A DNA stretch of 64,000 bases from Serratia plymuthica NBRC 102599 (GTDB taxonomy: Bacteria > Pseudomonadota > Gammaproteobacteria > Enterobacterales > Enterobacteriaceae). The DNA is taken from assembly GCF_001590925.1 (NCBI RefSeq), contig NZ_BCTU01000030.1, positions 29,530 to 93,529 of the forward strand. The letters run 5' to 3'. Below are positions 39,424 through 49,660 of the stretch, one piece after another. A program made the translations under genes and the position numbers. The first letter of the stretch is position 1; every line of letters begins with the position of its first letter. Below the pieces are notes generated by a model. That model was not told the origin of the DNA, searched no databases, and saw only the letters and a list, made by a program, of their open reading frames with translations.

Positions 39424-40221
39424 TCAGAGGTACATCTTGCGCAGGTAATGCGGCACTGCGTCGTCGGCATTGGAGCCAATCACTTCCAGCTCCGGCAGCT
39501 TGTCTTTCAGGCGCTGGTGCGCATCGCGCATAATGCAGCCCTTGCCGGCCATCGCCAGCATTTCCAGGTCATTCATGCCGTCACCGAAGGCGACGCACTC
39601 TTTCAGCGAATAGCCGATGATTTTGGCCACTTCTTCCAGCGCATGACCTTTGGATACGCCGCCCGCCATCACTTCCAGACAGGTCGGAAACGAGAAACTG
39701 ACGTTAACCCGATCGCCCCAGCGCGCATTGATGGCATCTTCCAGCGGCAGCAGCTTTTCATGGTCGTCACAGGTGAAGTACACCTTGCACACGCCGTCGG
39801 TTTCCAGCAGGCCCGGCTCAAACAGCTGATACTGGAAGATCGATTCCCGGAAGAACTCTTCCTGCTCCGGGCTTTCCCGGTTGATGAACCAGTCGTCGTT
39901 GCGGTAGACATTGGTGGTGATGTCCGCATCGTCATGCAGCATGCCGTAGAGATCGCGGGCAATGTCTTCTGCCAGGTTGTGGCTGAAAATCAGCTCGCCG
40001 GCGGTGTTATGCACGCGGGCGCCGTTGGAGGTGATCATAAAGGCGCTGATATCGAGGTTATCGCGGATCTGCGAAACGTCGATGTGATGCCGGCCAGTGG
40101 CAAACACAAAGTGCACGTCGCGCTGGGTCAGCAGCTTCAACGTCTCTTTGGCATAAGGCGACAGGGTATGGTCAGGTGATAGCAGCGTGCCATCTAAATC
40201 GGAAGCGACGACGTGATACAT
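39424..40221 (-). CDS. yigL: HAD-family sugar/pyridoxal phosphatase YigL
   Basis: A 265-residue Cof-type HAD phosphatase (E. coli 266). Motif I VASDLDGTLLSPDH with the nucleophile aspartate near residue 8, the Cof cap domain, GGVSKGHAL and motif IV GDGMNDLEML. In E. coli YigL dephosphorylates sugar phosphates and pyridoxal phosphate and helps in phosphosugar stress. Followed downstream by the glpQ terminator; lies 11 bp behind pldB. Confidence 0.93.
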   Translation of the reverse strand: MYHVVASDLDGTLLSPDHTLSPYAKETLKLLTQRDVHFVFATGRHHIDVSQIRDNLDISAFMITSNGARVHNTAGELIFSHNLAEDIARDLYGMLHDDADITTNVYRNDDWFINRESPEQEEFFRESIFQYQLFEPGLLETDGVCKVYFTCDDHEKLLPLEDAINARWGDRVNVSFSFPTCLEVMAGGVSKGHALEEVAKIIGYSLKECVAFGDGMNDLEMLAMAGKGCIMRDAHQRLKDKLPELEVIGSNADDAVPHYLRKMYL

Positions 40222-40232
40222 AAGGATATGTT

Positions 40233-41270
40233 CTAACCTCTGATGGAGTGGTCGGCGGCAGGGGCGCCACCTAAGTGTTGAGCAAAGAAACGCAGGATTG
40301 CGTTCAATGCTTCGGCGCGCATCGCGTCCCGCTCGAACAGGATCTCATGGCGTGCGCCTTGGATAACCCGCGGTTTCCCCCCTTCGCAAGGGTGCCCCGC
40401 GTCTGACAGTGCCTGACAAAAAGCCTGCTGGGAACGGTTGTCGACCACCCGTTCCTCACCGGCCTGCAATAATAACAGCGGTGTGGTGATTTTAGCCGCC
40501 TGCGCGACAATCTGCCGCCCGGCCTGAATGCTTTCTCTTACCCAGTGATAGGTAGGGCCCCCCACCTGCAACTCGGGATAATCGGCGTAATAACGCAAAC
40601 AGCGGCGATAGCGTTCACGGCTGTGGGTCAATACGTTGACCACATAGGGCAGCGGCCGCCACTGGCCGGTGCCTATCGCATAGTAATCGCGTACCGCCGG
40701 GTGTTTCTCCACCCAGTTAAGGATGCGGTCCGCCATCCAGCCCGGCATCGGCAGATGAATGCCGAACATCGGCGCGCAAAACGCAGCGGCATCAAACGCC
40801 TGCGGCTGACGCGCCAGAAATTGAGCCAGTATCGCGCCGCCCATCGAATGCGACAGCGCAAAGTGCTGCCGGTAACAGTGCGGCACCACTTGCTGCTGAT
40901 AAAACTGAGCGAAATCGTCAATATAATCGGCAAAGTTTACCACATGACCGCGGTGCGTATCAGCCAGCAAGCGGCCAGAACGGCCTTGCCCGCGATGATC
41001 GATAATCATCACATCAAAACCGCAATGGAACAGATCGTAGGCAACTTCTGGATATTTAACGTAACTTTCGATGCGCCCGGGGCTTATCACCACCACCCGC
41101 TGATGGCGCGATGAGCTAAAACGCACGAAGCGGATCGGCACGCCGCCCACGCCACTGAACTCGCCCTCCTCCCGCCGCCGCCAAAAATCCAGCAGCGGGC
41201 CGGTAGCGAAAGCAGCGAACTGCGTTTCACGCATTAACCAGTCATCGGTGCCTTGAGTGAAAGACGTCAT
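40233..41270 (-). CDS. pldB: Lysophospholipase L2 PldB
   Basis: A 345-residue alpha/beta hydrolase (E. coli PldB 340). The nucleophile serine is in SHSMGGAI near residue 150; VMIDHRGQGRSG and a late GARHEILFE supply the oxyanion region and the catalytic histidine. It hydrolyses lysophospholipids at the inner membrane and transfers acyl groups. The start MTSFTQGTDDW is the family start; the frame is open 17 codons upstream through the promoter. Divergent from rhtB. Confidence 0.92.
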   Translation of the reverse strand: MTSFTQGTDDWLMRETQFAAFATGPLLDFWRRREEGEFSGVGGVPIRFVRFSSSRHQRVVVISPGRIESYVKYPEVAYDLFHCGFDVMIIDHRGQGRSGRLLADTHRGHVVNFADYIDDFAQFYQQQVVPHCYRQHFALSHSMGGAILAQFLARQPQAFDAAAFCAPMFGIHLPMPGWMADRILNWVEKHPAVRDYYAIGTGQWRPLPYVVNVLTHSRERYRRCLRYYADYPELQVGGPTYHWVRESIQAGRQIVAQAAKITTPLLLLQAGEERVVDNRSQQAFCQALSDAGHPCEGGKPRVIQGARHEILFERDAMRAEALNAILRFFAQHLGGAPAADHSIRG

Positions 41271-41406
41271 TGAGAGCTTTTCCCTGAGCCGCCAGCGGCA
41301 AAAATGTGGCCTCTGGCACAAGAAATAATACTAGCGTATTGTGATTCAATTCTTACAAGAACCGAGCCCATTTTGGCACAAGTTGGTACTTTCAGGGAGC
41401 TTTACG

Positions 41407-42027
41407 ATGACCTTGGACTGGTGGTTAACCTATCTGCTGACAACCCTTATCCTCAGCCTCTCACCCGGCTCAGGCGCAATCAACACCATGAGCACCGGTA
41501 TCAGCCACGGGTATCGCGGCGCGGCGGCATCGATCGCCGGCCTGCAGGTTGGGTTGAGCCTGTACATCGTGCTGGTGGGTATTGGCCTGGGCGCGTTGAT
41601 CTCACAGTCGTTGATGGCATTTGAAGTGCTGAAATGGCTCGGCGCCGCCTATCTGGTGTGGCTCGGAATTCAGCAGTGGCGCGCTGCCGGTTCGTTGGAT
41701 CTGCATACGCTGGCGGGTACCATGCCGCGCCGCCGTTTGTTCCGCCGTGCCGTCCTGGTGAATCTGACCAACCCGAAGAGCATCGTGTTTCTGGCCGCGC
41801 TGTTCCCGCAGTTTATTTTACCTAACCAGCCGCAAACCAAGCAGTATCTGATACTCGGCGTGACCACCGTGGCGGTGGATATTGTGGTGATGATTGGCTA
41901 CGCCACACTGGCGACCCGCATTGCCGGCTGGCTGAAGACGCCGCGCCAGATGCAGTTGCTGAACCGCATCTTCGGTTCGCTGTTTATTCTGGTGGCCGGA
42001 TTATTGGCTACGGCCAGAAAGGCCTAA
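41407..42027 (+). CDS. rhtB: Homoserine/homoserine lactone exporter RhtB
   Basis: A 206-residue LysE-superfamily exporter, the same length and start (MTLDWW) as E. coli RhtB. About six helices; [15 protein letters not shown] near residue 20 and [18 protein letters not shown] near 120 are family marks. It exports homoserine and related compounds. GGGAG lies before the ATG. It faces rhtC tail to tail. Confidence 0.93.
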   Translation: MTLDWWLTYLLTTLILSLSPGSGAINTMSTGISHGYRGAAASIAGLQVGLSLYIVLVGIGLGALISQSLMAFEVLKWLGAAYLVWLGIQQWRAAGSLDLHTLAGTMPRRRLFRRAVLVNLTNPKSIVFLAALFPQFILPNQPQTKQYLILGVTTVAVDIVVMIGYATLATRIAGWLKTPRQMQLLNRIFGSLFILVAGLLATARKA

Positions 42028-42034
42028 TGCAAAA

Positions 42035-42058
42035 GGGCCGAACATCACTGTTCGACCC
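42035..42058. terminator. Stem-loop between rhtB and rhtC
   Basis: GGGCCGAACA (42035-42044), loop TCAC, TGTTCGACCC (42049-42058): nine of ten bases pair. No long T-run, but it lies in the short gap between convergent genes and probably terminates or protects both. Confidence 0.5.
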
Positions 42059-42077
42059 TCTCGATATCTTCCTGCGA

Positions 42078-42704
42078 TTAACGGGTAAAGATCAGGTGCA
42101 ACCCGAAACCGGTGAACAGCACGCCCGCCAGCCCGTCGATCCATTTAGCCAAACGCTGATAGCCGCGGCGCATTGCCGGCAACGCAAACACGACCGCTAC
42201 CAGGCTGAACCAGACAAAGGTCTCGGCGATAATCAGCAGGAACAAGCCCCAGCGCGCGCCGGCGCCCACGTCGTCACCGACAAACAGCGAGAACACGCTG
42301 CCGAAATAGATAACCGCTTTCGGGTTTGAAAGGTTGGTCAGAAAACCGCGGATAAAGCTGCGTCCGGCCTTTGGCAACGCCACTTTCACTTCGTCCGCCG
42401 GCACCGATTGGGCGTTCTGGGAGCGTGCGGAACGCAGCAGTTGCCAGCCCATCCAGCATAAGTAAATCCCACCGCCGACCATGATGATCTGGTGCAGCCA
42501 GGCCATTTTCTGCAAGATCAGGTGCAGACCCATCAGCGCAACCCCCGCCCACACCACGATACCCAGTGAAATGCCCACTACGCCCATCATCGCCTCGCGG
42601 CGCGAACGGCTGGCGGCGGTTTGCGAAACAAAAAAGAAGTCCGGCCCCGGGCTCATCAGCGCGATCAAGTGCACCAGCGCCACGGTCAGAAACAGCATCA
42701 ACAT
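42078..42704 (-). CDS. rhtC: Threonine exporter RhtC
   Basis: A 208-residue LysE-family exporter (E. coli 206) with MLMLFLTVALVH, ALMSPGPDFFFVSQTA and FLTNLSNPKAVIYFGSVFSLFVGD. It exports threonine. It follows recQ by 12 bp on the same strand, as in E. coli (recQ-rhtC). Confidence 0.94.
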   Translation of the reverse strand: MLMLFLTVALVHLIALMSPGPDFFFVSQTAASRSRREAMMGVVGISLGIVVWAGVALMGLHLILQKMAWLHQIIMVGGGIYLCWMGWQLLRSARSQNAQSVPADEVKVALPKAGRSFIRGFLTNLSNPKAVIYFGSVFSLFVGDDVGAGARWGLFLLIIAETFVWFSLVAVVFALPAMRRGYQRLAKWIDGLAGVLFTGFGLHLIFTR

Positions 42705-42716
42705 GATTTATTGCCC

Positions 42717-44549
42717 TTATTCTTCGTCATTATCGAGGTGATCGCGGATCATCGCCATAAACGGGGCACCGAAACGCTCCAGTTTGCGCTGGCCAACGCC
42801 GTTAACGCTAAGCAGGTCGCCGGCCTTGATCGGCATTTGCTCCGCCATTTCCAACAGAGTGGCATCGTTAAACACCACGTAAGGCGGGATATTTTCTTCG
42901 TCGGCAATCGATTTACGCAGCTTGCGCAGTTTGGCAAACAGCTTGCGATCGTAATTGCCGCCGTAGGATTTCTGATTGGCGCTGCCACGCGACTTCAGGC
43001 TTTGGATGCGCGGCACCGCCAGTTGCAGCTCCAGCTCACCACGCAGCACCGGGCGCGCGGCCTCGGTCAATTGCAGCGCCGAGTGCATGGCGATGTTCTG
43101 GGTAATAAACCCCAGGTGGATCAGTTGACGCAGCACGCTGGTCCAGTGTTCGGTCGTTTGCTCACGACCTATGCCGTACACCGGCAACTTGTCGTGCCCG
43201 TATTCGCGGATGCGCTGGTTATTGGAACCGCGCAGCACTTCGACAATATAGCCCAGGCCGAACCGCTGGCCGACGCGATACACGCAGGACAGCGCCTTGC
43301 GCGCGTCTTCCAGACCGTCATAGCGCTTGGGGGGATCGAGGCAGATATCGCAGTTACCGCAATTTTGCTGCTTGCCCTCGCCAAAGTAGTTGAGCAACAC
43401 CAAACGACGGCAGGTTTGCGCTTCGGCGAAAGCCCCCATGGCGTTCAGCTTGTGGCGCTCGATATCCAGCTGCTGCCCGGCCGGTTTCTCTTCCAGGCAA
43501 CGGCGCAGCCAGGCCATGTCGGCCGGGTCATACAACAAGATCGCTTCGGCCGGCAAGCCATCACGCCCGGCGCGGCCGGTTTCCTGATAGTAGGACTCGA
43601 TATTGCGCGGGATATCAAAGTGCACCACGAAACGCACGTTGGGTTTGTTGATGCCCATGCCGAAGGCGACGGTGGCTACCACCACCTGCAAATCGTCACG
43701 CTGGAACGCTTCCTGCACCTGCGCGCGGCGATCGTTGTCCAACCCGGCATGATAGGCGCCCACGCTCAGCCCGCGGCTCTGCAAACGCGCGGTAGTGTCT
43801 TCCACCTTGGCGCGGCTGTTGCAGTAAATGATACCGCTCTTGCCGCGTTGGTCCTGCACGAAGCGCCACAGCTGATCGAGCGGTTTGAACTTCTCCACCA
43901 GCGTATAGCGAATGTTTGGGCGGTCGAAGCTGCTGATCTGCACCAGCGGATCGTGCAGCGCCAACAGGCGCACGATGTCGCCACGGGTAGACTCGTCGGC
44001 GGTAGCGGTCAGGGCAATCACCGGCATCGTCGGGAAGCGCTGCTTCAACTGACCCAACGCGCGGTATTCAGGGCGGAAATCATGGCCCCACTGCGAAATG
44101 CAATGCGCCTCGTCCACCGCCAATAGCGCCGGCGGACAGTGATCGAGCAGATCGAGGAAGCTGTCCATCATCAGCCGCTCGGGGGCGATGTACAGCATTT
44201 TGATCTGCCCGCTGCGGCAACCCGCCATGACCTCCAGCTGCTGCTCGCGCGTCTGCGTCGAGTTATAGCAGGCGGCGGAAACGCCGTAGGCCAGCAGTTG
44301 ATCGACCTGATCTTTCATCAGCGAGATCAACGGGGAAACCACTAACGTCAGGCCATCCATCACCAGCGCCGGGATTTGATAGCACAACGATTTACCGCCG
44401 CCGGTCGGCATGACCACCAGACAATCCAGCCCGCCGATCGCCGCGTTGATAATCGTTTGTTGACCCGGTCGGAATTGCTGGTAGCCAAAGGTATCGCGCA
44501 ATACCTGCTCTGCCAGCAACTCTTTGTTTATCACTGCTGCGGTTGACAC
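42717..44549 (-). CDS. recQ: ATP-dependent DNA helicase RecQ (GTG start)
   Basis: A 610-residue helicase (E. coli 609). [15 protein letters not shown] (motif I), [19 protein letters not shown] (motif II with aromatic-rich loop), the RecQ zinc-binding cysteines CRRLVLL through [11 protein letters not shown], a winged helix and the HRDC domain at the C-terminus. The start is set at GTG 44549 because GGGGAAG lies four bases upstream and the length fits; an ATG eight codons earlier (44573) would have to contain that site. RecQ acts in RecF-pathway recombination. Confidence 0.94.
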   Translation of the reverse strand: MSTAAVINKELLAEQVLRDTFGYQQFRPGQQTIINAAIGGLDCLVVMPTGGGKSLCYQIPALVMDGLTLVVSPLISLMKDQVDQLLAYGVSAACYNSTQTREQQLEVMAGCRSGQIKMLYIAPERLMMDSFLDLLDHCPPALLAVDEAHCISQWGHDFRPEYRALGQLKQRFPTMPVIALTATADESTRGDIVRLLALHDPLVQISSFDRPNIRYTLVEKFKPLDQLWRFVQDQRGKSGIIYCNSRAKVEDTTARLQSRGLSVGAYHAGLDNDRRAQVQEAFQRDDLQVVVATVAFGMGINKPNVRFVVHFDIPRNIESYYQETGRAGRDGLPAEAILLYDPADMAWLRRCLEEKPAGQQLDIERHKLNAMGAFAEAQTCRRLVLLNYFGEGKQQNCGNCDICLDPPKRYDGLEDARKALSCVYRVGQRFGLGYIVEVLRGSNNQRIREYGHDKLPVYGIGREQTTEHWTSVLRQLIHLGFITQNIAMHSALQLTEAARPVLRGELELQLAVPRIQSLKSRGSANQKSYGGNYDRKLFAKLRKLRKSIADEENIPPYVVFNDATLLEMAEQMPIKAGDLLSVNGVGQRKLERFGAPFMAMIRDHLDNDEE

Positions 44550-44597
44550 ACACTTCCCCACTTTTTGCTGCATAGCGCCGCCATCATGACGGCCGTA

Positions 44598-45476
44598 TTA
44601 CATAATATCGTTAAGCATGACACCAACGCCAACCCGTGTCTGCCGGAAGTTGTAATCAATCAGCGATTCGCCGTAGCCGCTGAACACCTGAGTGTAGAAA
44701 CGCACGTGCTTGGAGATCGGATAGCTCCAACCCAGTTCCGCGCCGCCGTAGCCGCTGTTCCAGTTGTAATGGCTGTCGACGCTGAACACGCTGTCGCCCC
44801 AGGCGTAACCGACTTTCAGACGGTAATACCCCATGTATTTGGTGATATCCGGGTTGTCATCGCTGCTGTCGCTTTCCGAGAAGCGGAACCAGGGTTTCAG
44901 ATCCACCTGCCAGTTGCCGTTCTGCGCCATAAAACGCGCGTAACCGCGGTTCCAGCTGCGGGAGGTTGGATCCGAACGCCCATTGGACTGGTGGTTGAGG
45001 CCCACTTCAACGTCGCGCAGCGTCCAGCCGGCAAAGCGGTAATCCGTCGCCCAGCCGAGGAATACCTGCGGCTCGTAGTTGGTTTCGCGAAACGGCGACG
45101 ATTCCCCGTGGTTGGAAAGCTGCCACCAGGAACGCTGAGTATAAGAGGCGCCGAGCACCGAGTTGTCGCCCAGAATGCCGCGCCACAGCGGGAAGGCCAG
45201 GCTGAGCTGGTATTTCACTTCATCCTTGCGCGCCTTCTCGGCCCAGTTGTAGGTCTTGATGGCTTCTTTATTGATATTGCTGGTATCGGTGTACAACACA
45301 TAGTTGGTGTCGTACGGGTATAGCGTAAACGGGTTGTCGTGATCCTGCAGCATGTTGGCGATAATGCTGCCGCGCACCGCGGGTTTATCATGAATTTGCT
45401 GCTCTTTGGCCTCTTCCGCCTGCACCAGCAATGGTGCCGCCAACATGGCCAAAACGATCCCTGACAAAATGCGCAT
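44598..45476 (-). CDS. pldA: Outer-membrane phospholipase A1 PldA
   Basis: A 292-residue beta-barrel enzyme (E. coli 289). Signal peptide residues 1-20 (ending LLVQA before EEAKEQ). The active site NHQSNGRSDPTSRSWNR contains the His and Ser of the OMPLA triad/dyad. The C-terminus alternates as outer-membrane strands. It degrades phospholipids that reach the outer leaflet. The start MRILSG has a signal peptide directly after it; upstream in-frame codons run through the promoter. Confidence 0.94.
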   Translation of the reverse strand: MRILSGIVLAMLAAPLLVQAEEAKEQQIHDKPAVRGSIIANMLQDHDNPFTLYPYDTNYVLYTDTSNINKEAIKTYNWAEKARKDEVKYQLSLAFPLWRGILGDNSVLGASYTQRSWWQLSNHGESSPFRETNYEPQVFLGWATDYRFAGWTLRDVEVGLNHQSNGRSDPTSRSWNRGYARFMAQNGNWQVDLKPWFRFSESDSSDDNPDITKYMGYYRLKVGYAWGDSVFSVDSHYNWNSGYGGAELGWSYPISKHVRFYTQVFSGYGESLIDYNFRQTRVGVGVMLNDIM

Positions 45477-45680
45477 AACGTTCCCCACTCCAACAAAAAT
45501 GACAAACTCTGAAATAAAAACAGGCCATTTTACACACAAAGGCGGTTTTGCAGCAGTGCGGTGTGCATTTATTGGATTAGTCTGGCAAGCAACAAAATAT
45601 AGGCATAAAATCAACAAACGATTAACCTGGACTGACCAGTTAATAACCTCCTCACTCTATTGAATAAAGAACGGGTATTT

Positions 45681-46151
45681 ATGTCCACTACACCACTGAC
45701 ACTCGATGCTGCACGCCAGAAAATCGGCGAAATCTTTGTTTACCACATGCCGTTTAACCGCGAACTGGGCCTTGAACTGCGCCGTTTTGAAGATGACTAC
45801 GTTGAACTGAGCTTCACCAATCAGCCCAAACTGGTGGGCAACGCCGCCCAGAAGATCCTGCACGGCGGCGTGATCGCTTCAGTGCTGGACGTTGCCGCCG
45901 GCTTGGCCTGCGCCGGCAGCGTGCTGATGCGTCTGGACCCGCTTATCGAAGAGGAAGTGGCCTCGCGCCTGTCGCGCATGGGAACCATAGATCTGCGCGT
46001 TGACTACCTGCGCCCCGGCCGCGGCGAGCATTTCGTCGCCTCTGCCAGCGTCTTGCGCAGCGGCAACAAAGTGGCGGTCGCCCGCGTCGAACTGCATAAC
46101 CACGATGGCCTGCATATCGCCAGCGCCACCGCCACCTACCTGGTCGGGTGA
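45681..46151 (+). CDS. yigI: Hotdog-fold thioesterase YigI
   Basis: A 156-residue 4HBT-type protein (E. coli YigI 155) with [33 protein letters not shown] (the catalytic-helix HGG pattern) and [16 protein letters not shown]. It is a putative acyl-CoA thioesterase. The start MSTTPLTL is chosen over an ATG seven codons upstream because it matches the family length; an AAAGAACGGG stretch precedes it. Confidence 0.88.
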   Translation: MSTTPLTLDAARQKIGEIFVYHMPFNRELGLELRRFEDDYVELSFTNQPKLVGNAAQKILHGGVIASVLDVAAGLACAGSVLMRLDPLIEEEVASRLSRMGTIDLRVDYLRPGRGEHFVASASVLRSGNKVAVARVELHNHDGLHIASATATYLVG

Positions 46152-46215
46152 TTGTGTGCGGTGAGCGTCTTAAGTACACTCACCGCATCTCCGTTTTACC
46201 CATCCGAGTATCGTC

Positions 46216-47103
46216 ATGGACGCACAGCAAACGCGGCAGGGCATCTTCTTTGCTCTGGCCGCCTATTTTATTTGGGGCATCGCCCCAGCCTATTTCAAAC
46301 TGATTCAACAGGTGCCCGCCGATGAGATCCTCACTCATCGGGTCATTTGGTCCTTCTTCTTTATGCTGGCGCTGATCACGCTGGGCCGCAACTGGCCGCA
46401 GGTTCGCGCCACCTGCCGCAACCGCAAACGGCTGCTGCTGCTGGCGGTGACCGCAGTGTTGATCGGCGGCAACTGGCTGTTGTTTATCTGGGCGGTGAAT
46501 AACCACCACATGCTGGAGGCCAGCCTGGGCTATTTCATTAATCCGCTGGTTAACGTGCTGTTGGGGATGCTGTTCCTGGGCGAGCGTTTCCGCCGCATGC
46601 AGTGGTTGGCGGTGGTGTTGGCGTTTGCCGGCGTGTTGATTCAGCTATGGCAATTCGGCTCGCTGCCGATTATCGGCCTGGGGCTGGCGTTCAGCTTTGC
46701 CTTCTACGGCTTGCTGCGCAAGAAGATCGCCATCGACGCGCAGACCGGCATGCTGATTGAAACCCTGTGGTTATTGCCGGTAGCGGCGGCGTACCTGTTC
46801 CTGTTCGCCGACAGCCCGACCAGCCATCTGAGCGCCAACCCGTGGTCGCTGAACCTGCTGCTGGTCGCCGCCGGCGTCGTCACCACCATACCGCTGCTGT
46901 TCTTTACCGCCGCGGCGACCCGCCTGCGCCTGTCGACACTCGGCTTTTTCCAGTATCTCGGCCCGACGCTGATGTTCCTGCTGGCCGTCACTTTTTACGG
47001 AGAGACCATCGGCCAGGATAAACTGGTGACCTTCGGCTTTATCTGGGCGGCGCTGCTGCTGTTTATCCTCGACGCGCTTTACACTCAACGCAAATTACGT
47101 TGA
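46216..47103 (+). CDS. rarD: RarD, EamA-family transporter
   Basis: A 295-residue ten-helix inner-membrane protein (E. coli 296). GIFFALAAYFIWGIAPAYFKL at the start, LTHRVIWSFFFM, NWLLFIWAVNNHHMLEASLGYFINPLVNVLLGMLFLGER and WAALLLFILDALYTQR at the end are characteristic of RarD. Known as 'chloramphenicol-sensitive protein'; the substrate is unproven. It overlaps the end of the convergent AbrB-family gene by nine bases. Confidence 0.92.
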   Translation: MDAQQTRQGIFFALAAYFIWGIAPAYFKLIQQVPADEILTHRVIWSFFFMLALITLGRNWPQVRATCRNRKRLLLLAVTAVLIGGNWLLFIWAVNNHHMLEASLGYFINPLVNVLLGMLFLGERFRRMQWLAVVLAFAGVLIQLWQFGSLPIIGLGLAFSFAFYGLLRKKIAIDAQTGMLIETLWLLPVAAAYLFLFADSPTSHLSANPWSLNLLLVAAGVVTTIPLLFFTAAATRLRLSTLGFFQYLGPTLMFLLAVTFYGETIGQDKLVTFGFIWAALLLFILDALYTQRKLR

Positions 47104-48162
47104 CGCAGGCGAGGCCCGATTGGAAATGAAGCGGGCCATCGCCGGGCCGGTCAGCAGAATGGTGAACAACCGCAGCGTCTGCATCGCCATCACAAAGGAC
47201 ATATCCACCCGGCTGCCCGCCGCAATGATCGCCACGGTGTCCAGCCCGCCCGGGCTGGTCGCCAGATAGGCGGTCATCAGATCCACCGGCAGGAAGCGCG
47301 TCAGCATCCACGCCAGCAGCCCGCAAAACAGCATTAGCGCCGCTATCGACGCCACCATCTGCGGCAAGGTACGCAACGCCAGCAAAAATATCGGCCGGGT
47401 AAAACGTAGCCCTACGCTCCAGCCAATCAGGGTATAAGCCAGCGCCAGCAACCATTCCGGCACCTGTAACGCCATCGCGCCGCTGGAATGCAGCGCGGCG
47501 CCGATAATCATCGGTAAAAGCAGCGCGCCGGAAGGAATACGCAGCCGGGGGCCCAGCCAGGCGCCGGCAACGGCGATACCCAGCGTCGCGAGAAAACGCC
47601 AATCCAGCGGAGGGAACCATTCCAGCGCGGCGCTGCCGTGGCCCGCCTCATCCCCCAGCCCAATCCGCGCCACCATGGCCGCCGCCGTGGCGACAAACAG
47701 CACCCGCAGGTACTGCATGAATGCCACTAACCGGACATCTGCACCGAAATCCCCGGCCATCGCCACCATCGCCGAAGCGCCGCCGGGCGATGAACCCCAG
47801 GCACCGGTCGGCCCCGGCAGCCCGCTGAAACGTACCAGACACCAGCCGGAAACGCCGCTGGCCGCCAGCGTGGCAAAGAGTACCAGCAGCACCAGTGGCC
47901 AGTCGTCGAGTAACGGCGTGAGGATAGCGGGGGAAAGACTTTGCGCAATCATGCAGCCCAGCACCGCTTGGGCGACGATAAACAGGCGCGTGGGAATGCG
48001 CACCGTGGCACCCAACAGCCCCATCGCTACGCCGACGATCATCGGCCCCAGCAACAGCGCCGCGGGAATATGAAATGTTTGCAGGCCAAACCCCAGCGCC
48101 AGCGAAGCCAGCAGCAGGAGCAGCCATTGAGACCAGCGGGGCAACTTCTCCATCAAACTCAC
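47095..48162 (-). CDS. AbrB-family (COG3180) membrane protein
   Basis: A 355-residue membrane protein with ten or so helices, made of two related halves (each about 150 residues), the form of the AbrB family that is often annotated 'ammonia monooxygenase'. GSSPGGASAMVAMAGDFGADVRLVAFMQYLRVL near residue 125 and TSPGGLDTVAIIAAGSRVDMSFVMAMQTLR near 305 are repeats of the same motif. Function unknown; transport or regulation have been suggested. Not the Bacillus AbrB regulator. Confidence 0.85.
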   Translation of the reverse strand: MSLMEKLPRWSQWLLLLLASLALGFGLQTFHIPAALLLGPMIVGVAMGLLGATVRIPTRLFIVAQAVLGCMIAQSLSPAILTPLLDDWPLVLLVLFATLAASGVSGWCLVRFSGLPGPTGAWGSSPGGASAMVAMAGDFGADVRLVAFMQYLRVLFVATAAAMVARIGLGDEAGHGSAALEWFPPLDWRFLATLGIAVAGAWLGPRLRIPSGALLLPMIIGAALHSSGAMALQVPEWLLALAYTLIGWSVGLRFTRPIFLLALRTLPQMVASIAALMLFCGLLAWMLTRFLPVDLMTAYLATSPGGLDTVAIIAAGSRVDMSFVMAMQTLRLFTILLTGPAMARFISNRASPAST

Positions 48163-48262
48163 GCCTTACGGGCAGATGAGACGAGGCGTCATTGTACCCC
48201 TATTTAGCAGGCTAAGCGTTGAGGTAACGCAGAAATAACGGGCGACCGGGTCGCCCGCCGGC

Positions 48263-49213
48263 TTACAGCCAGTTCTTGCGCTTGAAGTACAGGTAAGGAG
48301 CCAGCCCCGCGAGGATCATCAGGCTAATGGCGCCCGGATAACCGAACGACCACTTCAGTTCCGGCATGAACTCAAAGTTCATCCCGTAGCTGGAAGCCAC
48401 CAGCGTCGGCGGCAGGAACACCACCGAGACCACCGAGAAAATCTTGATGATGCGGTTCTGCTCGATATTGATAAAGCCCATCGCCGCTTGCATCAGGAAG
48501 TTCACCTTCTGGAACAGCGATTCGTTATGCGGCAACAGGGATTCGATGTCGCGCAGCACTTCACGCGCCTGTTCCAACTGGCCGGTCGGCAGGCGCGCCT
48601 TGCGCACCAGGAAGTTAAGCGCGCGTTGGGTATCCATCAGACACAGGCGCACTTTCCAGCCGATATCTTCCAGCTCCGCCAAGGTTGACAGCGCTTCATC
48701 GTATTCGTCGCCCTGATGGCCTTCCATGATCACCCGGCTGAGCTTTTCCAGATCGCTATAGATATTTTCGATCTCGTCTGCCAACTGCTCAATCTTGGTT
48801 TCGAACAGATCCAGCAACAGCTCATAGGCATTGCCGTCGACCATCGTCAGATTGCGGGCGCGCATGCGGTACAAGCGAAACGCCGGCAGTTCGCGCTCAC
48901 GCAGGGTATACAACCGGCCATCGCGAATGGTGAAGGCCACGGTCGAGTTGCCGGCGTGATCTTCCGCATCTTCAAAATAGAAGAAGGAGTGAATATGCAG
49001 GCCATCTTCGTCTTCGAAGAAACGCGCGGAGGCTTCGATGTCGTCCAGCTCCGGGCGTGTCGCCAGGCTTTGGCCCAGCTCGTTTTGCACGCGCTCACGC
49101 TCGCCCTCTTCCGGCTCAACCAGATCAACCCACAGTGACGAGGTGAGATCATCCGAGTCATCCAACTCCAGACGGGAAAGGCGACTGTTATCTAATTTAA
49201 ACGCGCTTAGCAT
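48263..49213 (-). CDS. corA: Magnesium/cobalt channel CorA
   Basis: A 316-residue protein, the same length as E. coli CorA. Large cytoplasmic N-domain, long stalk helix, two C-terminal helices with the selectivity motif [11 protein letters not shown] between them and a KRKNWL tail. Homopentamer that imports Mg(II). The start MLSAFKLDN matches E. coli; twelve upstream codons belong to the leader. The gene has a ~250-nt 5' leader. Confidence 0.96.
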   Translation of the reverse strand: MLSAFKLDNSRLSRLELDDSDDLTSSLWVDLVEPEEGERERVQNELGQSLATRPELDDIEASARFFEDEDGLHIHSFFYFEDAEDHAGNSTVAFTIRDGRLYTLRERELPAFRLYRMRARNLTMVDGNAYELLLDLFETKIEQLADEIENIYSDLEKLSRVIMEGHQGDEYDEALSTLAELEDIGWKVRLCLMDTQRALNFLVRKARLPTGQLEQAREVLRDIESLLPHNESLFQKVNFLMQAAMGFINIEQNRIIKIFSVVSVVFLPPTLVASSYGMNFEFMPELKWSFGYPGAISLMILAGLAPYLYFKRKNWL

Positions 49214-49378
49214 GTGCCAAAACTCCCTATCGGTGACAGGTGCAGACAACGCGTGGAAGCACAGAAACAGAGGGGTGTTGCATCACCAGCTTGTTTCAGA
49301 CCATGAAGGATCTGACTCGTAGCGACGCTTTGCGGGGTCGCCGACAACCACGAAGGCCATCAGCTCAATGGGATAGCC

Positions 49379-49453
49379 TTAGAAGTTGTACCTGTTGTTG
49401 TCCAGGTCAGTGAGCCAGTATCTACTGGGTGTGTCCAAGGCGTATGTCCTCAT
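49379..49453 (-). CDS. Candidate CorL-like leader peptide of corA
   Basis: A 24-codon frame in the corA leader, ATG at 49451-49453 and TAA at 49379-49381. The peptide begins MRTYALDTPSRYW and ends NNRYNF. In Salmonella a small leader ORF, corL, couples translation to Rho-dependent termination within the corA leader in response to Mg(II). Position (about ten bases after the predicted transcription start and 165 bases before corA) suits such a role. No clear ribosome-binding site precedes it. I cannot verify identity with known CorL. Confidence 0.55.
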   Translation of the reverse strand: MRTYALDTPSRYWLTDLDNNRYNF

Positions 49454-49469
49454 TGATAATCGTGCGCGC

Positions 49470-49499
49470 ATGTTACGCCGAGAAGAAAAAGCCTGTCAA
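49470..49499 (-). promoter_or_regulatory. Sigma-70 promoter of corA
   Basis: On the minus strand TTGACA (complement 49494-49499), 18 bp, TAACAT (complement 49470-49475). Transcription would start near 49463 and give a leader of about 250 nt before corA. Confidence 0.7.
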
Positions 49500-49660
49500 C
49501 ACGTTAGACAGGATAATTGCGCAACAACTCATCACCATGACAAATGACCAAAAGCGCGCTTAACCCGAAGTAAAGCGTGCAGAAAAAGTCTGCGGCGATC
49601 TCTCACCGCATCCGGGAAAGTTGCTAAGATTAGGCCACTATAAACCTGCGGATTTAGCCG

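Larger units (their letters stand above)
49214..49660. other. Region between corA and wbuC-like gene
   Basis: This 447-bp region contains the corA leader, its candidate leader peptide and promoter (listed separately) on the minus strand, and the short upstream region of the cupin gene on the plus strand. Outside those I see no gene. Confidence 0.5.
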
